Shown: positions 18,413 to 27,614 of the stretch, in pieces
Position numbering within the stretch: position 1 is the stretch's first letter
How the letters are laid out: every line of letters starts with the position of its first letter
Assembly (NCBI GenBank): GCA_965117025.1
Contig: OZ220746.1
Coordinates: 2,480,001 to 2,544,000, forward strand
DNA length: 64,000 nt
Direction of reading: 5' to 3'
Origin: VXPQ01 sp965117025
GTDB lineage: Bacteria; Bacteroidota; Rhodothermia; Rhodothermales; VXPQ01
The notes under the pieces: model-generated
The model's database searches: none
The model's input: the letters and a program-made list of their open reading frames with translations, nothing else
What the model was told of the DNA's origin: nothing
Position numbers and translations under genes: made by a program

Positions 18413-19713
18413 AGCGGCTCCTCTTCGTCACATACTACTTTCCGCCGTCGGGCGGGCCGGGTGTCCAGCGCAGCCTTAAGTTCGTGAAGTATCTGCCCGA
18501 ATTCGGATGGCGCCCCACCGTGCTTACCGTGCGTCCGGAGAGCGCTTCCTGGCCCGATCCCGATCCGGATTCGGTGGCGGATATTCCGGAAGGGACCCTG
18601 GTGGAGCGCACCGGGGCGTGGGACCCCTATGCGTGGTATGCCCGATTGCTTGGCCGGAAAAAACAGGAGACCATATCGGTCGGGTTTACCGGAGAGGATG
18701 GAGCGGCTCCCCGCCGCCGGTTTGCGCGGTGGATCCGGGCCAATCTGTTTCTGCCGGACGCGCGGGTCGGATGGGTTCCGTTCGCCACGGCGCGCGCACG
18801 GGCGCTGATGCGCCAGAAATATGATGCGGTGTTTACTACGGGACCACCGCATTCCACCCATTTCACGGGGCTGGCGCTGCGCCGTACGCAGGGCACGCCC
18901 TGGCTGGCCGATTTTCGGGACCCCTGGACGGAGATATATTATTATGCCGATCTGCCTATGGCCGGTCCTGCCCGGGCGCTGGATGCTTTTCTTGAACGAC
19001 GGGTTTTGCGGAATGCCGACGGATGCACCGTGGTGAGCGCGTCCATGCAGCGCCGGTTTGCACAGCGGGGGTATGCGTCGGAGGTGGTCGCAAACGGTTT
19101 CGACCCGGCCGATTTCGAGGAATCCGCATCCTCGGTTTCCGGCGACGCGTTTGTGGTGGCCCATGTGGGAACTATGAGCCGGACTCAGAATCCGGAGGCG
19201 CTCTGGAAGGCCTTGTCCGATCCGCAAACCCCATCGGATTGGCCCGACCTGCAATTCCGGTTCACAGGACATGTCGATTCCGCTGTGCTTGCTTCTGCAT
19301 CTGCTTCCTGTCCCGGCGTACGTCTCGATACGTTGCCGTATGTTCCTCATCGGACGGCCATTGACCGGATGCGTGAAGCCGCGTTGCTCTTCCTTGCCAT
19401 CAACCGGGTGCAAGGCGCGGAGGGCATTACGACGGGCAAGTTGTATGAATACCTTGCGTCCGGCCGCCCTGTGCTGGCGGTGGGTCCCGTGAACGGAGAC
19501 GCCGCCCGTATTTTACAGGAAACCGGCGCCGGGCGTATGTTCGACTTCGATGATACGGAAGGGGTGCGCGCCTTCCTGCGTACGCACTACGAAGCGTGGC
19601 GCGCGGGCTCTCCTCTGCAAGGAGCGCCTCGGGACCGGATCACCCGGTACAGCCGCCGGGAACAGGCCCGGCAGCTTGCCGCATTGCTTTCCGGCTTTTC
19701 CGACCGGCCATAG
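18409..19713 (+). CDS. Glycosyltransferase (GT-B fold, family 4-like)
   Basis: 434 residues. The N-terminus MKRLLFVTYYFPPSGGPGVQ with RSLKFVKYLPEFGW is typical of GT4-like enzymes that build cell-surface glycans. The middle has FTTGPPHSTHFTGLAL and the Rossmann-like WLADFRDPW; the C-terminal donor-binding lobe contains VVAHVGTMS, the P-Y-V-P-H-R turn and KLYEYLASGRPVLAVGP. Start overlaps the previous stop by four bases. Sugar donor and acceptor cannot be told. Probably cytosolic, working on a lipid-linked acceptor. Confidence 0.88.
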   Translation: MKRLLFVTYYFPPSGGPGVQRSLKFVKYLPEFGWRPTVLTVRPESASWPDPDPDSVADIPEGTLVERTGAWDPYAWYARLLGRKKQETISVGFTGEDGAAPRRRFARWIRANLFLPDARVGWVPFATARARALMRQKYDAVFTTGPPHSTHFTGLALRRTQGTPWLADFRDPWTEIYYYADLPMAGPARALDAFLERRVLRNADGCTVVSASMQRRFAQRGYASEVVANGFDPADFEESASSVSGDAFVVAHVGTMSRTQNPEALWKALSDPQTPSDWPDLQFRFTGHVDSAVLASASASCPGVRLDTLPYVPHRTAIDRMREAALLFLAINRVQGAEGITTGKLYEYLASGRPVLAVGPVNGDAARILQETGAGRMFDFDDTEGVRAFLRTHYEAWRAGSPLQGAPRDRITRYSRREQARQLAALLSGFSDRP

Positions 19714-19746
19714 ATAAACGTATCCTGTGCGCATAGCGTGCCTGCC

Positions 19747-20796
19747 ATGCATATTGTAACCGTTGTTGGCGCCCGCCCCCAGTTCGTCAAGGCGGCTCCC
19801 CTGCGCCGCGCCCTCATGGGCGCCGGTATTCGGGAGACATTGGTGCATACCGGACAGCATTACGATCCGGAGATGAGTGCTGTTTTTTTCGAGGAACTGG
19901 GACTGCCCGATCCCGATGCGAACCTTGGAACGGGGTCCGGTTCCCACGCCGTACAGACCGGTGAGACCATGATGCGGCTCGAAGCCCTGCTTATGCAGCG
20001 TCCGCTTCCCGATGGGCTGATCGTGTACGGGGATACGAACAGTACGCTGGCCGGCGCCCTGGTGGCCGCCAAATTGGGTATCCCGCTCATTCATGTGGAA
20101 GCCGGATTGCGTTCCTTCAACCGGCGCATGCCGGAGGAAATCAACCGGATCGTGACCGACCGGCTGGCCTCTGTGCTCTGTTGTCCGACAGAAACGTCGG
20201 TCCGTAATCTTGCTGCCGAAGGGATCGTGGAGGGCGTACACCTGACGGGCGACGTCATGCTGGACGCCACGCGTTTTTTTGCGGAGGCGGCCGGACGGCG
20301 GGCGCCTTTGTCGTCCGTGACGCCGCATGGCCAGGGGGCGTATTATGCGGCCACGGTGCATCGGGCGGGAAATACCGACGATCCCGAACGGCTGGCAGGT
20401 ATTTTCGACGGGCTGGGGCGGCTGGATGCTCCGGTCGTGGTCCCGCTGCATCCGAGGACGCAGGCCCGTCTTGCCGGAATTTCCGTTCCGGAGAATGTGG
20501 AGATTACAGAGCCCCTGAGTTACCTGCGCATGCTTACGCTGGTGCGCTGCGCCCGCGCTGTGCTGACCGATTCGGGAGGGCTCCAAAAGGAGGCGATCTG
20601 GCTGGGCGTACCGTGCATCACCCTGCGCGAAGAAACCGAGTGGGTGGAAACGCTGGAGGGGGGCTGGAACCGGCTGGCCGGCGCCGATCCGGCCCGCATC
20701 GCCGAAGCCGCTCTGATGCGTCCGGAGACGCCTGTTCCCGAGGCGGGAGAACCGGGCGCCGCCGCCCGGATCGCCGCGTTGCTTGCGAACCGGTAA
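19747..20796 (+). CDS. wecB: UDP-N-acetylglucosamine 2-epimerase (non-hydrolysing)
   Basis: Interconverts UDP-GlcNAc and UDP-ManNAc, precursors for surface polysaccharide. 349 residues. Motifs: MHIVTVVGARPQFVKAAPL at the start, VHTGQHYD, YGDTNSTLAGALVA, HVEAGLRSFNRRMPEEINR, and near the end LTDSGGLQKEAIWLGVP followed by REETEW. All are hallmarks of WecB. ATG 19747 is preferred over the GTG at 19738. It sits between two glycosyltransferases, so ManNAc-type sugars are likely part of the glycan made here. Confidence 0.95.
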   Translation: MHIVTVVGARPQFVKAAPLRRALMGAGIRETLVHTGQHYDPEMSAVFFEELGLPDPDANLGTGSGSHAVQTGETMMRLEALLMQRPLPDGLIVYGDTNSTLAGALVAAKLGIPLIHVEAGLRSFNRRMPEEINRIVTDRLASVLCCPTETSVRNLAAEGIVEGVHLTGDVMLDATRFFAEAAGRRAPLSSVTPHGQGAYYAATVHRAGNTDDPERLAGIFDGLGRLDAPVVVPLHPRTQARLAGISVPENVEITEPLSYLRMLTLVRCARAVLTDSGGLQKEAIWLGVPCITLREETEWVETLEGGWNRLAGADPARIAEAALMRPETPVPEAGEPGAAARIAALLANR

Positions 20797-21908
20797 TGCC
20801 GCATTCTGTATTGTACGTCATGCTGCCGAAATTGCTTTTCATCTATATCCATCCCTCCTCGTTCGTCCGAGAGGATATGCGCTTGCTTAAAGAAGCGTAT
20901 GAGGTGGTCCCGTTCGAGTTCGGGAGTGCGAAAAAGCCGGGGTTGTTTGCATTTGCGGGGTTGTTGTGCAAACAGTTCTTCTGGCTGCTCCGGGAGCTTC
21001 CCGGTGCGGTGGCCGTCTACGGCTGGTTTGTCGATTATCACATGGCCCTGCCGGTTGCGGCGGCCCGCTGTTTTCGGAAACCCGTGCTGGCCGTGGTGGG
21101 GGGCTTTGACGCGATCTCCTTGCCTTCGTTGGGGTATGGCGTGGCGCTGAGCAGCTGGCGTCGCCGGATTGCCCGCATGGTGTTTCGCCGGGTGGATGCA
21201 CTGCTTCCCGTGTCGTCGTCGCTGGTCCGGTCGAAGAACCGCTTTTCGGAGGGCCCCGAGGAACGGGAATACGGCTTGCGGATGCTTGCGCCGGATACGC
21301 CCGCCGCTATTCACGTCGTTCCCACGGGCTACGATCCGGAGGTGTGGCCTGCGGGTCCCGGCGACCGCGCCCCGGTGGTGGGAACGGTCGGGGTAATCGA
21401 CGAGGGACGGACTTTCCGACGCAAAGGAATCGATTTGTTCTTCGACGCGGCCCGCCTCATGCCGGACGTACGCTTCCGGGTCGTGGGCGTGCGGGATCGG
21501 GAAACGATCGCGGCGCAGTACGATCCGCCGCCGAATGTCGAGATGATTCCGCCCGTGCCGCGCGGGCAGTTGGCGGCGCAGTATCACGAAATGTCCGTGT
21601 ATGTGCAGTTGTCGAGAGCGGAGGGTCTTCCGAACGTATTGTGCGAGGCGATGCTGTGCGGGTGCGTGCCGGTGGGAAGCCGGGTCTTCGGCATTCCGGA
21701 GGGGATCGGCGAGGCCGGTTTTCTGGTGGACGAGCCGCGCACTTCCGCTGTCTGCGAGACGATTCGAGCGGCGTTGCACGCAGCGGATCCGGCCTTGCGC
21801 GCGGCGGCCCGCGCACACATCGAGCGTTTTTTTCACCTGGATCGCCGCCGGGAGAGCCTCCTGACCATTTTAGCCGAACTCACAGGGAGGGGGCGTCATG
21901 ACCGCTGA
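20796..21908 (+). CDS. Glycosyltransferase (GT-B fold, family 1/4)
   Basis: 370 residues. Start ATG 20796 overlaps the wecB stop (TAATG). The N-terminal lobe includes YGWFVDYHMALPVAAARCF and VVGGFDAISLPSLGYG. The C-terminal lobe has HVVPTGYDPEVWP, the RKGIDLFFDAARLMPDV stretch and the donor-site signature LSRAEGLPNVLCEAMLCGCV with PVGSRVFGIPEGIG. It is the fourth gene of the glycan operon and overlaps the kinase-like gene after it by 11 bases. Specific sugar unknown. Confidence 0.88.
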   Translation: MPHSVLYVMLPKLLFIYIHPSSFVREDMRLLKEAYEVVPFEFGSAKKPGLFAFAGLLCKQFFWLLRELPGAVAVYGWFVDYHMALPVAAARCFRKPVLAVVGGFDAISLPSLGYGVALSSWRRRIARMVFRRVDALLPVSSSLVRSKNRFSEGPEEREYGLRMLAPDTPAAIHVVPTGYDPEVWPAGPGDRAPVVGTVGVIDEGRTFRRKGIDLFFDAARLMPDVRFRVVGVRDRETIAAQYDPPPNVEMIPPVPRGQLAAQYHEMSVYVQLSRAEGLPNVLCEAMLCGCVPVGSRVFGIPEGIGEAGFLVDEPRTSAVCETIRAALHAADPALRAAARAHIERFFHLDRRRESLLTILAELTGRGRHDR

Positions 21909-23016
21909 GCGGGTGTGCACATATCGCATGATGGGACGGAATGTGGAGGTTCGCTACGACGCTTCGAAGGGCGCGACCATTCTGCAGAAAGAACTGGCGG
22001 CGTATCCTCCTGCGGCTGCGCCGGGGGAGCCGGACCTTGTCGTCCGGTATGCGCCGGTCGAATACACCGGTCTGCGATTCGCCAATCCTTCCGTTCACTG
22101 TGAAATGGAAGACGGCTTTATCGTCAGGGGACGCATGGCGACCGTGCGTTTTCGTCTGGCAGGGACTCGTCTGCTCGGCGTGGATTTTTATCCGGTTGCT
22201 GCAAGGTCTCCCCTGATGCGGGGATTGCGCCGCATGGCGGATATGCAGTATACCTCCCGCGAGGAACGCACCGGGGTTATTTTTCACGAGTGGGTAGCCG
22301 GGCCCGCAGCCTACTGGGCGCCGGATCTCGCGCTCGTGCATGCTTCCTCCTTTTCGGATGCGCGCGGCGTAACGCTGATCGGGGGCACGGGCGGCACAGG
22401 AAAGACGTCGCTGGCGCTGGAGTTGTGTCTCCGGCACGGCTTCCGGTTCATAGCAGATGACATCTCCTTCATAGGGGAGGATGGACACGTATGGCCTAAT
22501 CTGGCATGGCCCAAGATATATGGTTACAACCTCGAAGGCGATCCGGAGCTGACTGCTCGTTTGCTGGGCGGGCGCACTGCGGCAGATCGCTTGCACTGGG
22601 CATTGCACCGTCGCCGGGGGCCTGCCTTCGTTCGCCGCCGCATGGCTCCTGCCGATTTGTATGATGAGTGCGACAGGGAAGGCCGTCCTTTATACAGGTA
22701 TGTCATCCTGATCCGTGAGGACCGGTCGGATCTCCATATCTCCGACATTTCGCCGACCCATGCAGCGGCGATGAGCGTGCGCGTGATGCAGGCGGAATAT
22801 GCCGGGTTTCACAATCATCTCCACTGGCATGCGGTAAACCGGGCGGCAGAGGATCGCCAGCCGACCGTCTCCGTATCCGAGGTGCTCCAAAGGTGGCAGG
22901 ATATGCTGGCCCATGTGCTGGACCGGGCATCGTGCCAACTCGCCCGGATTCCCCGCTCGATGGAACACGGTGCCTTCCGGCGCCGGATGGCCGGATTGCT
23001 GGCGGACGCCGGTTAA
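21898..23016 (+). CDS. HprK-like P-loop kinase domain protein
   Basis: 372 residues. The central part has a Walker A loop GGTGGTGKTS (near 161-170) and, after it, FRFIADDISFI. This matches the HPr kinase/phosphorylase C-terminal fold, where ADD follows a strand. The N-terminal 150 residues are unlike HprK and resemble proteins found in polysaccharide and peptide-tailoring loci. No HPr gene is nearby. A good ribosome-binding site (GGAGGGGG) lies upstream of ATG 21898. It is the last gene of the glycan operon and overlaps the previous gene by 11 bases. It may phosphorylate a sugar or a protein in the assembly pathway; the substrate is unknown. Confidence 0.75.
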   Translation: MTAERVCTYRMMGRNVEVRYDASKGATILQKELAAYPPAAAPGEPDLVVRYAPVEYTGLRFANPSVHCEMEDGFIVRGRMATVRFRLAGTRLLGVDFYPVAARSPLMRGLRRMADMQYTSREERTGVIFHEWVAGPAAYWAPDLALVHASSFSDARGVTLIGGTGGTGKTSLALELCLRHGFRFIADDISFIGEDGHVWPNLAWPKIYGYNLEGDPELTARLLGGRTAADRLHWALHRRRGPAFVRRRMAPADLYDECDREGRPLYRYVILIREDRSDLHISDISPTHAAAMSVRVMQAEYAGFHNHLHWHAVNRAAEDRQPTVSVSEVLQRWQDMLAHVLDRASCQLARIPRSMEHGAFRRRMAGLLADAG

Positions 23017-23028
23017 CCAGGGTTTCAT

Positions 23029-23094
23029 CGGGAGCGCAGCGGGGTTTATCCGGGAGCGCAGCGGGGTTTATCCGGGAGCGCAGCGGGGTTTCGG
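23029..23094 (+). repeat. Intergenic tandem repeat, 22-bp unit, about three copies
   Basis: Units begin at 23029, 23051 and 23073. The first two are identical over 22 bases and the third matches over its first 18. Each starts CGGGAGCGCAGCGGGGTTTA. The array begins 12 bp after the stop of the HprK-like gene and ends 60 bp before the YbbR gene. The core GGGAGCGYAGCGGG also forms the array at 33068-33129 on the opposite strand. Confidence 0.85.
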
Positions 23095-23157
23095 CGGCGT
23101 CGAACAAACCTGCCGGGGCGCGCGTCTAATGCCGGACCTTTCATTTCGTTATCTGCC

Positions 23158-24186
23158 GTGTCTCCAATCGATTCGGAATCGGGCAGGAAATCCCTGCAAA
23201 CCACGCTCCGGCGGCGTCTGCGTCAGGCGCTGGGCGCCCGTCCGTCGCTGACACGCCCTTCCGACCGGAATGCGGAAACGGGCTCGCAGCGCCGCACCGT
23301 GGAAATCGCTCTGGCGATTCTCCTGTCCACGCTTCTCTGGTTCACGTTCACCATGCGCGAGACGCACACGAGGACCATCGAACTACCTGTTGAGGTGGTT
23401 AATGTCCCCGCAGATCAGGCGCTCTCGCAGTATCCCCCGGACATGGTGAATGTGCAGGCTGCAGGTGAGGGATGGACCCTGCTCAGACTCGGACTGCGTT
23501 CGCCGGTCGTTCCCATTGATGCTTCCCAGTCACAGGTGCAGGTCCTTGACGCGGTTTCGGAATTTCTGCCGGAAGTGCAGGTACAGTCCGTCACGCCGGC
23601 GGTCGCCAATTTGTTCAAGGAGCGGCGGATGGTGCGCGTCGTCCCCATCCAGCCAAATGTAACACTCGAAACGCCCGCTACGTACGATTTGCTTGCGCCG
23701 CCCGAAGTGTTTCCGGATTCCGTGACCGTCGCGGGAGCCGTTTCTGTCGTGAGCGGCCTGACCGAGTGGCCCACGGTTCCACAAGCGTTCCAGGCGGTGC
23801 GCGACACCTTAGAGGTCCGTATGGCGCTCGTGGATACGCTTGGGGGGCTTGTGGACAGGAACGTCGAGGATGTATTGCTGCGGGCGATTTCCCGGGAGTT
23901 TACGGAGGATACCCGCGAAATCGTCGTAACGGTGCAAGGGCAACCATCCACGCGCCAACTCGTATCGCTTGAACCTTCGGCGGTGGTCGTACGCTACCGG
24001 GTCATGTTGTCGCAGTACCAGGACGCTCAACAGGCCATGGATTTTTTTGCAACGGTTTCCTGGGACGACATCCGCAGGGACACCACCGGCTATGTGGAAC
24101 CGCATCTGGAGGTGCCGGACGGTATCGAGCTTCGGGATGTAGAAATGATTCCGCAGCGCCTTGCGTATTACCAACGCATCGATTGA
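23158..24186 (+). CDS. YbbR-like domain protein (CdaR-like)
   Basis: 342 residues. A positively charged N-terminus (about 45 residues) is followed by one membrane helix (VEIALAILLSTLLWFTFTM) and an extracytoplasmic region of YbbR-type beta repeats (TIELPVEVVNVPADQALSQ; PPDMVNVQAAGEG; PEVFPDSVTVAGAVSVV). In Firmicutes such proteins regulate the diadenylate cyclase CdaA; here no cdaA is adjacent. Start is a GTG at 23158 with no strong ribosome-binding site. It is followed 21 bp later by menF and may share its transcript. Confidence 0.8.
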   Translation: MSPIDSESGRKSLQTTLRRRLRQALGARPSLTRPSDRNAETGSQRRTVEIALAILLSTLLWFTFTMRETHTRTIELPVEVVNVPADQALSQYPPDMVNVQAAGEGWTLLRLGLRSPVVPIDASQSQVQVLDAVSEFLPEVQVQSVTPAVANLFKERRMVRVVPIQPNVTLETPATYDLLAPPEVFPDSVTVAGAVSVVSGLTEWPTVPQAFQAVRDTLEVRMALVDTLGGLVDRNVEDVLLRAISREFTEDTREIVVTVQGQPSTRQLVSLEPSAVVVRYRVMLSQYQDAQQAMDFFATVSWDDIRRDTTGYVEPHLEVPDGIELRDVEMIPQRLAYYQRID

Positions 24187-24207
24187 GGCGGCCGATACGG
24201 CGCACGC

Positions 24208-25623
24208 ATGCTTGACGAACAAGACATTCTTGTTTCCGACGAGACCCTCGACGATCCCGGCCATGTACAACGTGTGCTTGCGCGCCGGGTGGAGGAAATC
24301 CTGCACCAGGCGGGGGACATCGACGGGGAGCGGCGCATTGTGCGCCTGATCGTCCCGATGGCGCCGCTCGATGCGCCCGCGTGGCTTGCGGCGCAGACTC
24401 TGCTTCCGAAAGTATACTGGCACGGGCGCCGGGACAGCATGGTGACGGCGGCGGTCGGCGAGGCGGACCGGTGCATGGGCGGCCCGGATGCAGGGTATGA
24501 TACGCTGCGCGCGCAACTTGACGCCGTGTTGCCGAAAAGCGATGCCCGGGCGCGCTACTTCGGAGGATTTCGGTTCGATCCGAGCGCTCCCGACGACGGG
24601 GTCTGGCAAGGTTTTCCGACGTTCCTGTTCACGCTGCCCCGGTTTGCGTATTTGCGGAACGAAGACAGGGGAGTATTGGCGTGTAATCTTTTTCTGCCCC
24701 GCGACCTGTCCCGTAAGGAGGCTATTCTGGCGGATATCGAGCAACTCCGGTTCCCGGATCGTTTTGCAGCGTCGCCGTTCGGCGCGCGCAAGCCGCTTCT
24801 GCTTTCACGGACGGATGAACCGGACCAGCCGGATTGGGAGCGGGGCGTCGAATGGGCGCTGGACGCTTTCGCGCAGCGTCGCCGCCATCTCGAAAAAGTG
24901 GTGCTCGCTCGCCGCACGCTCCTGACCTTTGCAGAATCGCTCGATGCCTTTGCCTTGCTGAAGAAGCTTCAGGAGGCCACCCCGAATTGTTTTCATTACG
25001 GATTTCAGTTCGAGCCGGGCGCTGCCTTTGTGGGGGCCACGCCGGAGCGCCTTTTCCATCGTAGCGGGCGGTACATACGAACGGAGGCCGTGGCCGGCAC
25101 CTGTGTGCGGGGCGATACGGAGGCCGAAGACGCCAGGGCGCTGGCCTCGTTGCTCGCCAGCGAGAAGGACCAGCGCGAGCATGCGTACGTGCGGGAAAGC
25201 ATTCGTACTGCGCTCGATCCATTGTGTCAGGAATTTTGCATAGATGAGGAGGCGTCCGGGCTGCAGCAAGCCTGGAGGTGGCATCTCGTTTCGCGCAGCA
25301 GCGGCCTGTTGCAGCGCGATATACACGGAAGCGATGTCATGGCGGCGCTCCATCCTACCCCTGCCGTAGGCGGATATCCTGTCGAGCCTGCGCTGGCGGC
25401 CATCCGCGATCTGGAAGGGTTCGACCGGGGCTGGTATGCGGGGCCGGTAGGGTGGATAGGTCCTCAAGGGGCGGAGTTTGCGGTGGCGCTCCGGTGTGGT
25501 CTCGTTCGGGATCGCGCCCTGTTTCTGTTTGCCGGCGCCGGGATTGTGGAGGGGTCCGATCCGGTGGCCGAATGGAATGAAATCGAACAGAAGATCAGCG
25601 ATATTCTGGGGGTGCTTGGGTGA
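24208..25623 (+). CDS. menF: Isochorismate synthase
   Basis: Converts chorismate to isochorismate, the first committed step to menaquinone. 471 residues with the chorismate-binding C-terminal domain: LEKVVLARRTLL, FVGATPERLFHRSG, TEAVAGTCVRGDTE, SEKDQREHAYVRE, HPTPAVGGYPVEPAL, WYAGPVGWIG, and GAGIVEGSDPVAEWNEIEQK. The N-terminal 200 residues are less conserved, as usual. It leads a same-strand run menF-menD-menB-menA-menE. The menaquinone context argues for MenF rather than a siderophore-type EntC. Confidence 0.93.
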   Translation: MLDEQDILVSDETLDDPGHVQRVLARRVEEILHQAGDIDGERRIVRLIVPMAPLDAPAWLAAQTLLPKVYWHGRRDSMVTAAVGEADRCMGGPDAGYDTLRAQLDAVLPKSDARARYFGGFRFDPSAPDDGVWQGFPTFLFTLPRFAYLRNEDRGVLACNLFLPRDLSRKEAILADIEQLRFPDRFAASPFGARKPLLLSRTDEPDQPDWERGVEWALDAFAQRRRHLEKVVLARRTLLTFAESLDAFALLKKLQEATPNCFHYGFQFEPGAAFVGATPERLFHRSGRYIRTEAVAGTCVRGDTEAEDARALASLLASEKDQREHAYVRESIRTALDPLCQEFCIDEEASGLQQAWRWHLVSRSSGLLQRDIHGSDVMAALHPTPAVGGYPVEPALAAIRDLEGFDRGWYAGPVGWIGPQGAEFAVALRCGLVRDRALFLFAGAGIVEGSDPVAEWNEIEQKISDILGVLG

Positions 25624-25694
25624 GGGCATCGGTTTTTTATCGGGTGCGCCGACCCGACCCGTGCCCTATATTTTCAGGCAGATGAAATGCAGCG

Positions 25695-27614
25695 ATGCAC
25701 ATGACCACTCCCGAACCGTCCGGCATGAACCAGATATGGGCCGATCTTCTCGTGGAAGAGTTGATTCGCGCCGGCGTCGGCCTTTTCTGTCTTGCGCCAG
25801 GCTCCCGGAGCGCTCCGCTGGCGCTTGCCGCGGCGGCTAATCCACGGGCGGAATGCGTGATGCACTATGACGAGCGGGGCACGGCGTTTTGTGCGCTCGG
25901 GTACGGGCGCGCCACGCGGCGCCCCGCTGCATGGATTACGACTTCCGGAACGGCGGTTGCGAACGGCATGCCCGCCGTGGTGGAGGCGTCGATGGACGGC
26001 GTGCCGATGTTGCTCGTGACGGCGGATCGCCCTCCGGAACTGCGGGCTGCCGGCGCCAATCAGACCATTGACCAGGTAAAGATTTTCGGCAACTACGTGC
26101 GGTGGCAATTCGACCTGCCCACTCCGGATCCGGCGATCGACCCGGCGGTCGTGCTCACCACGGTGGATCAGGCGGTGTACCGGGCGAGACGAATGCCCGC
26201 CGGTCCGGTGCATCTCAACGTGATGTACCGCGAGCCGCTCGTTTCCAGTCCCGATAGCAGCCGCTACGCAGATTATCTCGACAGGTTGCGGGCGTGGCGG
26301 GATTCGGAGGCGCCGTACACCCGGTACGGCTCGGTTACAGACATTTCAAAAACTTCTATATCCGGGCCGGGGTCAGCCAGTAATATTTCAGAATTTCTTA
26401 CAACATATTCCCTGGATACTCCTCGATTCGAGTCCCTGATGCACGCCCTGCACCGGGCCAAACGCGGGCTGGTGGTGGCTGGGCGGCTTCACACCCGGAC
26501 CCAGGCCGATGCGGTCCGGCGGCTGGCGAACAAACTGGGCTGGCCGCTGCTTCCCGATGTGTGTTCGCAACTTCGATTTTCGGGCGCATCGTCTGTGGAG
26601 TGGCATACCGACGGGGTTGCAGAAGGCGGCATGATGGCTTCGCGGTACGACCTGGCGCTGGCGAGCGAAGCGTTTCGGGCGTCCCATGCGCCGGACGCCG
26701 TATTGTATTTCGGCGGGGCGGCCGTATCGAAGCGGCTGCATGCCTGGCTGGCCGATGTGCGTCCCGCCTTGTTTGCGGTCGTGCGCGAATCCCCCGACCG
26801 GATGGATCCCGGCCACTGCGTGACAGAGTATATCGAAGCCGGTATCGCGCCTTTCTGCCAGTCCGTTATCGATCATCTGGAAAAGGGACCGGAAGAGGGG
26901 GAGAAGGTTGGCGGCACGGGCTGGATGGCGAGTTGGTCGGTTGCCTCCGAAGCCGTGGCCCGCACGGTGGATGAACACATGCCGGACGACCTTTCCGAGC
27001 CCGCTGTGGCCCGCTTGCTCTCGCGGCATATCCCCGACGAGGCCACGCTTGTGCTCGCAAGCAGTATGCCGATCCGGGACATGGATATGTTCGGGGATGT
27101 TGCCGGCAGGGCGCCGTTCGTAGCCGCCAATCGCGGCGCTTCCGGCATCGACGGCATTGTGGCTACGGCGGTCGGGCTGGCGTACGGGCGCCGGACGCCG
27201 GTCATTCTCGTGGTGGGCGATCTTGGATTGCTGCACGACCTGAACAGCCTGGCGCTGGCGGCGTCTGCGCCGGAGCCGGTCGTTATCGTGGCAATCAACA
27301 ACCACGGCGGAGGAATTTTTTCGTTTCTTCCCGTAGCTCGTTGCGGCGATGCGTTCGAACCGATGTTCGGCACGCCGCACCCCTGGTGCTTCGAGCAGGC
27401 CGCCCGCATGTTCGGCCTCGGCTACGACCATGTCCATGACATGGATGCCCTGTCGGAAACGTACGCAAGCGCGCTTTCGTCCGGCAAAAGCCGGATCATT
27501 GAAGTCACGACCGACCGCAATGAAAATCTGCAACTGCACCGGCGGCTGGAAGCCCTGATCTGCGAGCGGTTTGCAGACACCATTCCCGTTTTTATCAACA
27601 ACCCTGACCCATGA
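25695..27614 (+). CDS. menD: 2-succinyl-5-enolpyruvyl-6-hydroxy-3-cyclohexene-1-carboxylate synthase
   Basis: Thiamine-diphosphate enzyme joining isochorismate and 2-oxoglutarate in menaquinone synthesis. 639 residues, in the usual range. N-terminal Pyr domain with FCLAPGSRSAPLALAAAA, HYDERGTAFCALGYGRAT and ITTSGTAVANGMPAVVEA; C-terminal PP domain with GDLGLLHDLNSLALAA and VAINNHGGGIFSFLPVA. ATG 25695 and 25701 are both possible starts (MHM). The stop overlaps the menB start by four bases (ATGA). Confidence 0.95.
   Translation: MHMTTPEPSGMNQIWADLLVEELIRAGVGLFCLAPGSRSAPLALAAAANPRAECVMHYDERGTAFCALGYGRATRRPAAWITTSGTAVANGMPAVVEASMDGVPMLLVTADRPPELRAAGANQTIDQVKIFGNYVRWQFDLPTPDPAIDPAVVLTTVDQAVYRARRMPAGPVHLNVMYREPLVSSPDSSRYADYLDRLRAWRDSEAPYTRYGSVTDISKTSISGPGSASNISEFLTTYSLDTPRFESLMHALHRAKRGLVVAGRLHTRTQADAVRRLANKLGWPLLPDVCSQLRFSGASSVEWHTDGVAEGGMMASRYDLALASEAFRASHAPDAVLYFGGAAVSKRLHAWLADVRPALFAVVRESPDRMDPGHCVTEYIEAGIAPFCQSVIDHLEKGPEEGEKVGGTGWMASWSVASEAVARTVDEHMPDDLSEPAVARLLSRHIPDEATLVLASSMPIRDMDMFGDVAGRAPFVAANRGASGIDGIVATAVGLAYGRRTPVILVVGDLGLLHDLNSLALAASAPEPVVIVAINNHGGGIFSFLPVARCGDAFEPMFGTPHPWCFEQAARMFGLGYDHVHDMDALSETYASALSSGKSRIIEVTTDRNENLQLHRRLEALICERFADTIPVFINNPDP

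Noticed and set aside
23029..23094. The tandem repeats as a CRISPR array
   Set aside because: The units are contiguous without unique spacers, and no cas genes are present.
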